Origin: a virus | IMG/VR virus record: IMGVR_UViG_3300031652_000003 | Coordinates: 1-55,785 of that record | Strand: one strand, 5' to 3' | Length of the DNA: 55,785 nt | Shown here: piece by piece, positions 31,666 through 42,215 of the stretch | Position numbering within the stretch: the stretch's first letter is position 1 | Layout: each line of letters opens with the position of its first letter | Position numbers and translations under genes: made by a program | The notes under the pieces: model-generated | What the model saw: only the letters and a program-made list of their open reading frames with translations | What the model was told of the DNA's origin: nothing | Database searches by the model: none

Positions 31666-32143
31666 GAAAGATGTCCGGTATTTGCTTATAGATGAGTTTT
31701 GGCCTGAAGATTACGAGGATTCGGATTTATACGCTAAAGCCGATGAAATATTGTGGGAAAATCAAAAACTGAAAGGCGATAGGTCATATCAAAAGAGTAT
31801 AAGAGATGAAGGAAATAAAAAAAACGAAGAAGGTAGAATAAAATTCCTGTCTGTATTGCTTTATCTCTTTGATTTAGATGAAAAATCAGCCTTATATGTT
31901 ATAAAAGAAACCAACTCAAAGTACAAAACAAAAGAAGAAGTAAAAAAGGCTTTGAATAATAGAATATTCGATAAAGAAGTTGAGAGAGTTCAAGCTGAAG
32001 GAAAAGAACAGATAAAAAAAGAAATTACATTCGAATCTATGTGTATTCCAATTGAAAAACATTTCAAAATAACACTTGACAGAGATATAACAGTTGTCAA
32101 GTATTGGGCTTGGGTAGAGGAATTAAAAAGAGCAACCGCATAA
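31655..32143 (+). CDS. Putative tail assembly chaperone
   Basis: 162 residues from ATG 31655. The frame stays open upstream to 31502, but that extension lacks protein-like composition. Helical and acidic, directly before the tape measure gene. Its frame relation to the previous gene is +1, unlike the usual -1 slippage of G/GT pairs, and I found no slippery site in the right register. Confidence 0.5.
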   Translation: MSNKKDVRYLLIDEFWPEDYEDSDLYAKADEILWENQKLKGDRSYQKSIRDEGNKKNEEGRIKFLSVLLYLFDLDEKSALYVIKETNSKYKTKEEVKKALNNRIFDKEVERVQAEGKEQIKKEITFESMCIPIEKHFKITLDRDITVVKYWAWVEELKRATA

Positions 32144-32153
32144 TATAAAAGAG

Positions 32154-35009
32154 ATGGCAAACGATGTATTTCAAGATGTAGATGATGCGGTAAAAAAATT
32201 GTTACCTCAATTGGAAGCGGTTCAAAAAGCTATAAAAGGCGTTTCAACTGAATTAATAGCTCTTGATAAAACAACAAAAACAACTGCCAAAAACCAATCC
32301 GACTTAAAACAAAAAACATCTCAATTATCGGCGGTAGATAAACAGCTTATTAAATTAGATAAACAGCTTGAGACAGCTGAAGCTCAGTTAACTGAAGAAT
32401 ATAAGCAGGTACAAAAGGCTGTGCTGAAGAAGAAAGAAGCTGTTAAGCAATCTAACGACGAATTAAAAAAACAAGCTGGAATAGTTAAAAAAGCTTCAAC
32501 TGAGTTAACATCTCTCGAAAAAACAACAAAAAATGTCGCTAAAAGCCAATCCGATTTAAAGGCGAAAAGCTCTCAATTATCGGATGTAGATAAAGAGCTT
32601 ATTAAGCTTGATAAGCAAATGGCTATTGCAGAAACTAAGCTTACAAATGAATATAAGCAGGTACAAAAAGCATTAATTAGAAAACAAGAAGCGCAAAAAA
32701 AGGCTGCGGCTGCCATAAGAGAAGAAGTCACAGGTGCAAAGGCTGCAAAAAAAGCTGCACAAGATCAAAGGAAAGCAGCTCAAGAGTTAAATAGAGCGCA
32801 CGCCGAAGCTATAAAAATAAACAACAAACTAAACCAAACACAAAAAAAGTCAAGCGGGTACTTTAAAAATATGGCCAAAACGATGCTTGCTACAGGGGCG
32901 GCATTATTCGGAATCAACAAATTATTGAGTTCGTTCAATAAACTCATAAGCAATTCTATTAAAAACGCAGATAAGCAACTAAAGGCCGAACGAATGCTTT
33001 TAGTTGCTTTGGATGGCCGTGAAGACGCACAAAAAAAACTTATATCTCAAGCGCAGCAATTACAAAAAGAAACCTTATTTGGCGATGAAGAAACAATAAA
33101 AGCTCAAGCGTTAATAGCTGCATTCGTTAAAGAAGAAGATCAGATAAAAAAAATAATTCCGTTAGTTCAAGATTTGGCTACAGCTAAAGGTATGGGTTTA
33201 GCCGGAGCCGCTGATTTAGTTAGTAAAACACTAGGAAGCAGTACCAACGCTTTAGCAAGATACGGCATACAGGTTGAGGGTAGTGTAGGAGGAACGCAGC
33301 GTCTTGAGTCGTTAGCCAGAAGTTTAAGCAATGCATTTGGCGGCCAAGCTAAAGCTGCGGCTGAAGCTGGAGCAGGAGGATTAACGCAACTTAAAAATGT
33401 GCTTGGAGATGTTTCCGAGAACATGGGTAAAAAATTACTCCCTTTTATAAATAGAGTATCTAAAGCTTTAATTAATAAATTAAGCCCTCAAGAAAAAACT
33501 GTTAATTTATATAAACTTGAAAATAAGGAATTGACCGCATTGTTTGGCAGTCTAAAAAACACAAACTTATCTCAAGGAGCAAGAAATAAATTATTAACAG
33601 AGGTAAATACAAAGTATGGAAAATATTTACCAAATCTACTAACCGAAAAATCTACTTTAGAAGATATAGAAAAAGCCGAAAAGGGAATAAATAAACAATT
33701 AAAACTTAAAGTAATACAACAGGCTTTTCAAGAAGAAATTAACGAGTTATTAAAAGAGCAGTTGAATGCTCAAGAATCACTTATAAATAACGAAATAGCC
33801 TTAGATAAAATATCACAAGATAGGTTAACTGTTATAAGTGCAGGTGGAGCGGCTGCACTAGAACTTCAAAAAGACTTAATAAAAACTACAAATGGTTTAT
33901 TTCAAGCTCAAGTAGATAATAACGATAAAGAAGTAAAAAGTACTGAGGATAAATTCAAAAGAATAGGGGAGCTTTATGGTATCGCATTTTCAGAAATAGA
34001 GGCAGCTATGCAAGCTGAAACCGAAGTAGCTAATGTCGAGAATAACAAACAAGTAGAATCTACCAAAAAGAAATACAAAACTCAAGTTGAAATAGATAAT
34101 GAAACTAAGCAAGAGAGATTAAAAAACTATCAAGATTTCTTAAATAAAAGAGAAATCGCAGATCAACAGGCTGATCAAGATGCAATAAAACGAGCCGAAG
34201 TGTTAGCTCAAGAAAGACTAAGAATACTTGAAGAAGAAACAGAAGAAGCAACAGAACTAAGAAAAAAAGCTAAAGAAGAAGAATTAAAGCTAGAAAAAGA
34301 ATGGGAAGATGCTAAACTAGCAATAAAAGAGGCTGGATTAGACGCCGCCGGTAAAATTGCAAGTGATAGATTAATAGCAGGAGTAGATGAAAAATTAAAT
34401 GCATTTTTAGCCGAGAATGAAGCTGAACAAAAAATACTGGATGATAGGTTGGATAAAGGTAAAATATCTGAATCTGAATATCTGAGAGAAACTAAGAAAT
34501 TAAAGGATAAGGCTAAGCTTGAAGAAATTAAAGCCGAAAAAAAGAAAGCTCAATACGAGAACTTAATCAACACTCTAGTAGCGATAACAAAAGCTCTGCC
34601 AAATATTCCTCTATCTATAGCTATCGGAGCCGCAGGATTAGCTAACGGAATAGCCATTGCAGCTGAACCAGTACCTAAATTTAGACTTGGTACAGATAAT
34701 TTTGAGGGAGGTTTAGCTGATGTTCATACGGGAGAAATTATTAAATTAGCCGATGGTTCTATGTACGAAACTCCGGTAGGAGAGACAAGAATATACTTAC
34801 CTCCAGCCACAGATGTTATTCCGGCACATAAAGCTGAAACAATTATCAAAGAGAATAATTCTGGAGAAGAAATAAGTATACTAAAAAGTATTGACAGAAA
34901 ACTAAGCAAACAAAACAATAATATCCAAGCGACTTGGACGCATAAGGGATTAAAAGTAAGAGATTATAATAATAATATTGACAGAACGTATATTGGAAAA
35001 TACAGATAA
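32154..35009 (+). CDS. Tape measure protein
   Basis: 951 residues, the longest gene. The N-terminal 200 residues are coiled coil with an internal duplication of period 84 residues (unit 1 from about 30, unit 2 from about 114; both contain TELxxLxKTTK and EYKQVQKA). Ala/Gly-rich hydrophobic stretches lie at about 240-260 and 800-840, and long charged helices lie between. Sets tail length and enters the cell during injection. Confidence 0.9.
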   Translation: MANDVFQDVDDAVKKLLPQLEAVQKAIKGVSTELIALDKTTKTTAKNQSDLKQKTSQLSAVDKQLIKLDKQLETAEAQLTEEYKQVQKAVLKKKEAVKQSNDELKKQAGIVKKASTELTSLEKTTKNVAKSQSDLKAKSSQLSDVDKELIKLDKQMAIAETKLTNEYKQVQKALIRKQEAQKKAAAAIREEVTGAKAAKKAAQDQRKAAQELNRAHAEAIKINNKLNQTQKKSSGYFKNMAKTMLATGAALFGINKLLSSFNKLISNSIKNADKQLKAERMLLVALDGREDAQKKLISQAQQLQKETLFGDEETIKAQALIAAFVKEEDQIKKIIPLVQDLATAKGMGLAGAADLVSKTLGSSTNALARYGIQVEGSVGGTQRLESLARSLSNAFGGQAKAAAEAGAGGLTQLKNVLGDVSENMGKKLLPFINRVSKALINKLSPQEKTVNLYKLENKELTALFGSLKNTNLSQGARNKLLTEVNTKYGKYLPNLLTEKSTLEDIEKAEKGINKQLKLKVIQQAFQEEINELLKEQLNAQESLINNEIALDKISQDRLTVISAGGAAALELQKDLIKTTNGLFQAQVDNNDKEVKSTEDKFKRIGELYGIAFSEIEAAMQAETEVANVENNKQVESTKKKYKTQVEIDNETKQERLKNYQDFLNKREIADQQADQDAIKRAEVLAQERLRILEEETEEATELRKKAKEEELKLEKEWEDAKLAIKEAGLDAAGKIASDRLIAGVDEKLNAFLAENEAEQKILDDRLDKGKISESEYLRETKKLKDKAKLEEIKAEKKKAQYENLINTLVAITKALPNIPLSIAIGAAGLANGIAIAAEPVPKFRLGTDNFEGGLADVHTGEIIKLADGSMYETPVGETRIYLPPATDVIPAHKAETIIKENNSGEEISILKSIDRKLSKQNNNIQATWTHKGLKVRDYNNNIDRTYIGKYR

Positions 35010-37165
35010 TGAATGTAAATCCTTATTATATAATATTAACTAATTTAAAAACGTCAGCTTCTAAAACTGATGTGCGTATTTCGAATTGGCAAGGAATAAC
35101 CGAAAGACTATTTAGAAGTGTTGATTACGGAGCTATTAATCTTAATCAAACTTTACCTATAAATTTTCCTCGCATAGGAAGTTTAGCAACCGATAAAGGG
35201 GGGTATTATTTTATCGATAGCGCTAAAAATGCCGACGGGGTTAAAGCTCAAGTTCAGATAGAAATAAAAAGACTCGACGGTGACACAAATAGTTATGTAG
35301 ATTCGTTTATAGGTATGTTGGACTTCAGGCCTTCAGCTGGGTACAATAAACAGGATGAAATTATTGAATGTAAAGTTATAGATTCAAGTAAGTTTTCAAA
35401 ATTTAGTTCACGCGATGAAATAGATTATAATGTGTTTAGTCTAGTAAGCTCTGATAGTATTACTATGCAAGATTTCACTAATCCTTACACCGAAGCAACT
35501 TATAAACCAGTCGATATATATGCTAAATGTGTTTCTAGTGGAGGACTTGAGGGGACAAGGGGTGCTGCTAGTATATTCACGGCAGCTTTAAGGTGGGATT
35601 ATGAGGGTGTTACTAGTATTAATGAGATAGGGGATAGGGTTAAAATTTCAACTACTCCATCAAATAATACAGTATATATAAACGAAACAGATATAGATGT
35701 TGAAATAACTGGTGTTTCAGTACAGGGTCGTGCAAAATTCTTTTTTATAGTATCATCATTCACTGGAACAAAATGGGATGCTGAGTTGTTGATTATTTCA
35801 AAATCAGATATTATAGGGCGAATCAATACACAAACTATTGCTACATTCACTGGAACATCAGCAGGATTAATAAATGTAGATGAAGATTTTGATTTTGATT
35901 TAATTCCTTTAGTTCCAGATGTGTTGCCTCCAGGGGAGGAATATAAATTTTTCTTTCAATTCAATCTAACAGTAACGCTAGGTTTAGCGGATTTAACCGT
36001 TGTCATTACTAATGAATTCGATATATACAATTATACATTTTACGAAAAAACATCAGGATGGCCTGAAAACCAAATAAGAGGTTTATACTCACACGAGGTA
36101 ATGAGTAGGTTAATTCAGCTTATTACTTCAGAAACTGACACAAGTAAATTAATTTATTCAACCTTACTTGGTAGACCTAATTCCGAATTTCAAACATATG
36201 TGGGTAATGGCACACTTGGTTTAGAATTTTTTACAAATGGAGCGCAATTGCGGCAATTGGTAAATAGAGCTTTAAATATTAATTTTAAAGATGCTTTCAA
36301 ATCACTTAACGCAATTACTCCAATCGGATGTTGGTATGATAAAACTAATGATTATTTTGTTATAGAAAGGATTGATAATTTTTATTTGTCTGAGTATTAT
36401 ACCTTTAACCTAGGTCAAGTGAGAGATATTAAAACAACTGATTTTAAAGAATTATACTTTAATACAATTCTAACTGGATACCCAAAAACTGAATACGAAG
36501 AGTTTAATGGAGTAAATGAAGTTAATACCGAGACAGAACACGAAATATCTATAGAAGAAAAAACAAAATATGATATTCGATCACCATATTATGGCGATAC
36601 TAAAGGTCAGGAATTCGCAAGAAGGAGAAATGTATCTGTGGCAGCTTCGAAAGATACTAAATATGATAATAATGTATATATAACAAGTTTAAATATATCA
36701 AATGAGACAATTCAAGGAGGTTTGTCTGATTTAGCCGGTTATGCAGGTGTTGAACAAGATTATAATTTAACAAAAACACCGAGGCAAAATTTACAAAGAC
36801 ATTTTAAAATAATTCAATCTCCATTGTATAAAGCTCCTTCGGATATATTCTCATTTAGAAAATCGGCAAAGGACACCAATATAACATATACTGACCCTGA
36901 AACTCTCACTCTTGTTAATGAATTAAATAACTTAAGCCAATACGCTATAACCAACAATATAATAGACCCCGAGCTAGATGAATTTGAAGGAATAATTAAT
37001 GAGGATATAGCAAACGAAATAACCGAAAATCCACATAAAATTATTAAATACCTAGATAGAGAAGGAAATAGAAAATATGGATATATTTGGGAAGTCGAAT
37101 TTAATAGATATACAAAAGAGGCTACTTATAGATTGATTAAAGTAAACGAAAACAGACTACCATAA
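35009..37165 (+). CDS. Tail tip / baseplate protein
   Basis: 718 residues, mostly beta. Located right after the tape measure, where distal-tail and Tal proteins lie. Contains a long inserted beta domain (about 150-340) and a C-terminal region ending RYTKEATYRLIKVNENRLP. Family not recognised beyond position. Confidence 0.6.
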   Translation: MNVNPYYIILTNLKTSASKTDVRISNWQGITERLFRSVDYGAINLNQTLPINFPRIGSLATDKGGYYFIDSAKNADGVKAQVQIEIKRLDGDTNSYVDSFIGMLDFRPSAGYNKQDEIIECKVIDSSKFSKFSSRDEIDYNVFSLVSSDSITMQDFTNPYTEATYKPVDIYAKCVSSGGLEGTRGAASIFTAALRWDYEGVTSINEIGDRVKISTTPSNNTVYINETDIDVEITGVSVQGRAKFFFIVSSFTGTKWDAELLIISKSDIIGRINTQTIATFTGTSAGLINVDEDFDFDLIPLVPDVLPPGEEYKFFFQFNLTVTLGLADLTVVITNEFDIYNYTFYEKTSGWPENQIRGLYSHEVMSRLIQLITSETDTSKLIYSTLLGRPNSEFQTYVGNGTLGLEFFTNGAQLRQLVNRALNINFKDAFKSLNAITPIGCWYDKTNDYFVIERIDNFYLSEYYTFNLGQVRDIKTTDFKELYFNTILTGYPKTEYEEFNGVNEVNTETEHEISIEEKTKYDIRSPYYGDTKGQEFARRRNVSVAASKDTKYDNNVYITSLNISNETIQGGLSDLAGYAGVEQDYNLTKTPRQNLQRHFKIIQSPLYKAPSDIFSFRKSAKDTNITYTDPETLTLVNELNNLSQYAITNNIIDPELDEFEGIINEDIANEITENPHKIIKYLDREGNRKYGYIWEVEFNRYTKEATYRLIKVNENRLP

Positions 37166-37980
37166 TGGCAACGATAATACCATACATGAACCCATTGAGG
37201 TTCACAAAAAGAGGAGCAGGTGTAGATATAGACTACCATACTAGGCTTCCCCGTTATGATCTTATGTATAATGGAGTTGACTATCAAAGAGGTATAATCG
37301 CTAATAAAAGCTATTACCCTGATCACTTGAAAACTAATAAATTAACATTTGAGTTTTTGACGACTACAGCTCAAAGCAGCATACAGGCTATTATCCTTAA
37401 GCCAGATGGAACTTCCAACAATTTGACTATAAAAAATATAACGCCAACTGGATGGGTATCCAAGCCTATATACACATTTACTTATTATCCCATAGACGTA
37501 GGTTATCATCAGGTATCGATAAAGACAGAGACATGGTATGATTCGGATATATTTTACAATAACATAAACGGAGATGATTCACTTAAGAACTTGGTTGAGT
37601 TTGAATATCGAGACAGCCAAAATAGATACGCTGCGTTTTTTACAGGGGATAACGGAAGTTGGATACCTAAAGCTTATTATACAGGGTTCGTTATAGAGGG
37701 GGATGGAGAAACAGAACAATCATTATTCATTGACCAACCCGGGAACCCAACTATTCTCGAAACCACCGAATCAGATGGGTTAATAGTGACGCTAACAGAC
37801 TTGACAATAAAAGACTATAAACGCATAAGATGGCAAAGAAAATGCGATGATTTTCGTGTAAACGGCTCTAAAGTTGTATGCTTAGATATCTCCTCAGAAA
37901 GGAAAGACCCTAACTCAAATATGATTGATGTGACATTAAAATGTGCTTATGCTGAAAATAATGGTTATTATGTTTATTAA
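37165..37980 (+). CDS. Tail-associated structural protein
   Basis: 271 residues, beta-rich and aromatic. Start shares a base with the previous stop. It is placed between the tip protein and the fibres, so a baseplate-hub or fibre-attachment role is inferred. Confidence 0.5.
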   Translation: MATIIPYMNPLRFTKRGAGVDIDYHTRLPRYDLMYNGVDYQRGIIANKSYYPDHLKTNKLTFEFLTTTAQSSIQAIILKPDGTSNNLTIKNITPTGWVSKPIYTFTYYPIDVGYHQVSIKTETWYDSDIFYNNINGDDSLKNLVEFEYRDSQNRYAAFFTGDNGSWIPKAYYTGFVIEGDGETEQSLFIDQPGNPTILETTESDGLIVTLTDLTIKDYKRIRWQRKCDDFRVNGSKVVCLDISSERKDPNSNMIDVTLKCAYAENNGYYVY

Positions 37981-38007
37981 ATTTCGTAACTTGCAAAAAA
38001 TATAACA

Positions 38008-40539
38008 ATGAAAAGGATATTTATCATATTAGGACTATTTATATTTATTCTAAATAGCTATGGTCAACAAGATGGTGAGTTTGATAACTTAGATGTTTTG
38101 TATGAGTCAAGATATAAAGGTGTATTAATTGAAGACTGGATTAATGACAGTACTCCGGCAAGTTCTATAGCTGGCGATAACGGACTCACAAAAACAGGTT
38201 CAAACATAGGGCTAGGTGGCACTTTGAATACTAATACTGAAATATTAGGTGTTGGTTATCCATTAACTTTAGGAACAAATTTAAGTAGGTTGGGCGATTT
38301 TACTGTTCAGTCTATAGATACATATATAAGTGCGAACGGAGAGTTTACTTTAGAAGTTGGAGGCGTTGAATGGGTATTTAATGGAGTATATTTCATCTCT
38401 GACGGCGGTGATACATTAATGACAAATGATTTAGTTGACGCCAAAATATTAGCAAACGCATCTTATTTACCCTTTAACTACAATTACAATTACAGCACCA
38501 CGATAACAGATTCTCGCCCGGGAGTTGGTTATTTCAGATTAAATAACGCCATTTATTCAAATGTAACTTATATATTTATTGATAATTTTGATGTAAATAG
38601 TACAGATAAAAGTGATTATTTACAGCAACCCGACACAGGCTCTTATATAAGTATATCAGACGGGGTTAATTATGTTAACTTCCAACTTAGCGGAGCTTTA
38701 ACTGCGGCTAGTTCTTATTATAAATATGCCGTCACTTACTTGTCGCATAGCGGTGTTTTATCAGGCACTTGTAAGATAAGCATGGATTTAAGCAACAATT
38801 TAGGAAGAAGCGATGCTGATAGCTTATATCATGAATATTCTAGCAAATGGTTAGCAAATGGTGACACAATACTAATACAAGATACATCAACCTATGCAGA
38901 CACAGCAACTTATGCGTTAAATACTCCTTCAGATTCATTGTATCACAAAGACACTCAAACGTGGTTATTAAATGGCGGCACAATACCAAAGTCTGATAGT
39001 GTTAGGTTAGAAATGACAGCAACGAATAAGCTTACAACAGATTCTATTTACTCTGAAAATGATATTGTTTTATATTCCGGCGAGTCATTAGAGCTTAATT
39101 TTGGAGGAAATATTTACACTTATGATGGCGCTTACTTCTATGACGATTCTGATACTTTAGCTAAAAAATCTGATATCCCATCGAGTGATAGTTCTTGGGT
39201 TTCATTTACTACAGACACCGTTAAAAATAAAACTAGTGCTGGATTGGTATTACAATCTACATCAGGGAGTGTAATTTTAGATTCGGATTCGGACACAGTT
39301 AAAATTACTACCGGGTCTAACTCATACAAATATATCAATGACACGGCAGATTATGCTTTAAACAACCTTAGAGCGAATCTATTTAGAAGTTATAATAGCT
39401 ACTTTTCTTATGCGGATAGTTTAGTGTTCTCAGGAGAACCTATATTATTCAACGGAGTTCTTGTTATAGCAGATTCAAATGTAGGGTCACCACGATTATA
39501 TTCTTATTTTTCATACGATAATAGTACATCATTTATGTATCAATATAGCAATGCTTTCAAGGTTCAACAGTCAAGCGCAGGTATATCATCAAGAATTATG
39601 CTAACCCCTCTTAACGTAGCAGCTATTACGGCAACTGATGCATCTGATAATGTATCTTACATAAGTGCTGTTCCTACCGAGGGAGTTAAATTATATCAAC
39701 TTGATGCTGGAACATCTACAACTATACCTGTATTGACGATAAGCAAAGATTCTGTATCAATAACTAAAAATGACATCCCTTTATATACATTTAGGGATGA
39801 TACTTTAGATATGACTACATCAAGTTTGATTACTAAATCTATAATAGCTTATGAAATTACTAGATTAAATAAAGCTGAAACAGACACTTTAATAATGGGG
39901 GCAGATTCGGCTACACAAATATTGCCAGCGCAAACTTACATTCCATTGATGGACTTGGACAGCATACAAGTTGATAAGCTAGTAGGCTCTACAAATAGAG
40001 ATAGTATTTATATTGGAGGTAATTTATACATCTCAGCAGATTTGTTTGTATATGGTAAATCTTTTTTGAATAAATATACAGCTCATGCCTATATTTCGAC
40101 AGATAGTGTCGCGACAACGTCTCTATCAACTACATGGACATTTTTAGGGAGTGGAACAAACAATAAGTTCATTAACGATTTAAGTGATGGGTTCACATTT
40201 GACGACGATACATTAGTGTTCGATCCAATGTCAACAGATTCTAGAGATTCCGTTCGGCACATATTGAATTATGATGGACTAAGTGCAACTAGTTCTGTTA
40301 ATGAAACGGTATATTATGGGATATTTGTAAAACATGTTGGAGGGTCTTATATCGAACAGGCTGCTTTTACAAAGTCTACAACAACGAGTACAGCGGACGT
40401 GTATTATCCAGGAGCTATATGCACAGGTGCTGTGTTGTGGTTAAAGGATGGCGATAAAATCCAAATTAGAGTCAAATGTGAAACAGGGACAACAACATTA
40501 AGTACAACATCGTTTGGAATACTATTAAAAGAGGAATAA
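38008..40539 (+). CDS. Tail fibre protein with signal peptide
   Basis: 843 residues. It begins with a signal-like segment, MKRIFIILGLFIFILNSYGQ, then a repetitive shaft in which DSLYHxxxxxWLxNG-type units recur (about 270-330), and a C-terminal beta sandwich resembling C1q/TNF folds (about 690-843). Likely a receptor-binding fibre. The N-terminal signal on a phage structural protein is notable. Confidence 0.7.
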   Translation: MKRIFIILGLFIFILNSYGQQDGEFDNLDVLYESRYKGVLIEDWINDSTPASSIAGDNGLTKTGSNIGLGGTLNTNTEILGVGYPLTLGTNLSRLGDFTVQSIDTYISANGEFTLEVGGVEWVFNGVYFISDGGDTLMTNDLVDAKILANASYLPFNYNYNYSTTITDSRPGVGYFRLNNAIYSNVTYIFIDNFDVNSTDKSDYLQQPDTGSYISISDGVNYVNFQLSGALTAASSYYKYAVTYLSHSGVLSGTCKISMDLSNNLGRSDADSLYHEYSSKWLANGDTILIQDTSTYADTATYALNTPSDSLYHKDTQTWLLNGGTIPKSDSVRLEMTATNKLTTDSIYSENDIVLYSGESLELNFGGNIYTYDGAYFYDDSDTLAKKSDIPSSDSSWVSFTTDTVKNKTSAGLVLQSTSGSVILDSDSDTVKITTGSNSYKYINDTADYALNNLRANLFRSYNSYFSYADSLVFSGEPILFNGVLVIADSNVGSPRLYSYFSYDNSTSFMYQYSNAFKVQQSSAGISSRIMLTPLNVAAITATDASDNVSYISAVPTEGVKLYQLDAGTSTTIPVLTISKDSVSITKNDIPLYTFRDDTLDMTTSSLITKSIIAYEITRLNKAETDTLIMGADSATQILPAQTYIPLMDLDSIQVDKLVGSTNRDSIYIGGNLYISADLFVYGKSFLNKYTAHAYISTDSVATTSLSTTWTFLGSGTNNKFINDLSDGFTFDDDTLVFDPMSTDSRDSVRHILNYDGLSATSSVNETVYYGIFVKHVGGSYIEQAAFTKSTTTSTADVYYPGAICTGAVLWLKDGDKIQIRVKCETGTTTLSTTSFGILLKEE

Positions 40540-40542
40540 ATT

Positions 40543-42117
40543 ATGAAAAAACTATTTATAATATTAGCTTTTTTGCCCCTGTTCGGATTCGGGCAAAAAT
40601 CGTTATTGGGGTTTGATGGCGGAATATTAGGGTTTAATAATACTCTTCTATCAGCATCACGATTAGATACAGTGATATTAATTCATATGATAGGACAAGA
40701 TAATATTGGTGGTGGTGCCTTAATATCAGGGTTAACAGGTAACTTAGAAAAATACACTGGGGAACAAGGTGTATTTATATTTGATTCTACTAATTTCAAT
40801 AAAATTAATTCAGATGTAAATAATAATCAGTTTCCTGTATCACAACAAAACTCACATTTTGGTCTTGAATTATCACTAGCCTACAGGTTAGACAGTTTGT
40901 TACCCGGAAATATATATATTAATAAATATGCTATAGGAAGTTCATATTTATACGCTGACCCCACATTAGATTGGAACGTAGTCAGTACGGAAGAGCTTTA
41001 TTATAGGTTCAAAAATATGAGGAGTAGGGCTTTAGATAAATTATCAAGTTGTGTCGTGGTAGAATATGTGGTCTGGTATCAAGGCGAAAAAGACGCTTCA
41101 AGTTTGGCGGCTTCCAACGTATACGCTGCTAATTTGAATAACTTTATAGATTCTGTGAACACTTTAACGGATAGTTGTAAATTCTATTGTGTAAGAATTC
41201 ATGAAGATATGGCTAATATTGGATATCCTTACCACGACACTATTCGAGGCTCGCAATATAGTGTTTTTCAAAATCATTATAACACTGAATTAGTGACTGT
41301 TGATGATTATAGTTTACAAACAGATAGCATTCATCTTAACGTACAAGGAGAAATTGATTTAGGTGAAAAATTGGCTGTTCGTATAGAACAAGACTTTACT
41401 CCTTCTGTAGAAGCAGTTAATTTATATGCGAGATTTACAAATCCAACGCTGAATGAGAGAACTAAAATAATACATGTATTTGATTCAATGAACTATAAAG
41501 GATTGACAGATAGCACTAATATATTATACTTTTTCAAAACTAACAACGAGACAAATGCAAACTTAAATTGGATGAGCTCATCTTTTACCGGTACGCCTAT
41601 GAATTCCCCAACATTTTATTCAGATTCAGGGTACGTATTTTCTTCTGCAAGTTCACAATATTTTAATACTAATTTTAACACTAGTTCAGATTTTGATTAT
41701 CCGCTTAAATATATGTCAATGGGTATTTATTCGAGTGCTGCTATAGGGTCCGGACTATACGCTGATATTGGGAATAGTAATGGGGTGCAAAGAAATTATA
41801 TTACAGCTTCATATAACGGGAATATGTATGGATTTCTATCTACAATATCAATTAGCGGGGCTAACACTTCGGATGTAGGGTTATTTTCGGTTAGGCGAGA
41901 TGTAATTGATGAATATATCTATAGAAATACTACCGAGATAGCTAATGGAATTCTCGCAGATACAGTTAGAATTAATTATGATCTGTATATAGGTGCTTTA
42001 AGTGCTTCACAATATTCTAATCGTTCATATTCTTGTATGTGGTTTGGAAGATTTCAAAATATATCTGGAATATATGGAATAATAAATCAATATTTGTATG
42101 ATAAATTAATATTTTAA
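40543..42117 (+). CDS. SGNH/SASA-like esterase fibre with LamG-like domain
   Basis: 524 residues. Signal-like N-terminus MKKLFIILAFLPLFGFGQ. SGNH order: block I HMIGQDN (51-54), WYQGEKD (178-184) and DSIHL with Asp261 and His264. Block I normally reads GQSN with a Ser nucleophile, but here it is Asp53 (GAT codon). The C-terminal 230 residues form a concanavalin-like beta sandwich. It may bind or trim acetylated surface glycans; without Ser53 catalysis is doubtful. Confidence 0.7.
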   Translation: MKKLFIILAFLPLFGFGQKSLLGFDGGILGFNNTLLSASRLDTVILIHMIGQDNIGGGALISGLTGNLEKYTGEQGVFIFDSTNFNKINSDVNNNQFPVSQQNSHFGLELSLAYRLDSLLPGNIYINKYAIGSSYLYADPTLDWNVVSTEELYYRFKNMRSRALDKLSSCVVVEYVVWYQGEKDASSLAASNVYAANLNNFIDSVNTLTDSCKFYCVRIHEDMANIGYPYHDTIRGSQYSVFQNHYNTELVTVDDYSLQTDSIHLNVQGEIDLGEKLAVRIEQDFTPSVEAVNLYARFTNPTLNERTKIIHVFDSMNYKGLTDSTNILYFFKTNNETNANLNWMSSSFTGTPMNSPTFYSDSGYVFSSASSQYFNTNFNTSSDFDYPLKYMSMGIYSSAAIGSGLYADIGNSNGVQRNYITASYNGNMYGFLSTISISGANTSDVGLFSVRRDVIDEYIYRNTTEIANGILADTVRINYDLYIGALSASQYSNRSYSCMWFGRFQNISGIYGIINQYLYDKLIF

Positions 42118-42122
42118 TAAAG

Positions 42123-42215
42123 ATGAAAAAGTTTCTAAATTGGCAGAGAGTTGAAGATGGCAATAGCGATTTGGGCAATGGCGATGCAGACGAACCAACA
42201 CCACCTGATAAATGA
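42123..42215 (+). CDS. Small acidic peptide
   Basis: 30 residues (MKKFLNWQRVEDGNSDLGNG then an acidic, Pro-rich end). Stop overlaps the next start (ATGA). It lies between fibre and lysis genes. Confidence 0.45.
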   Translation: MKKFLNWQRVEDGNSDLGNGDADEPTPPDK

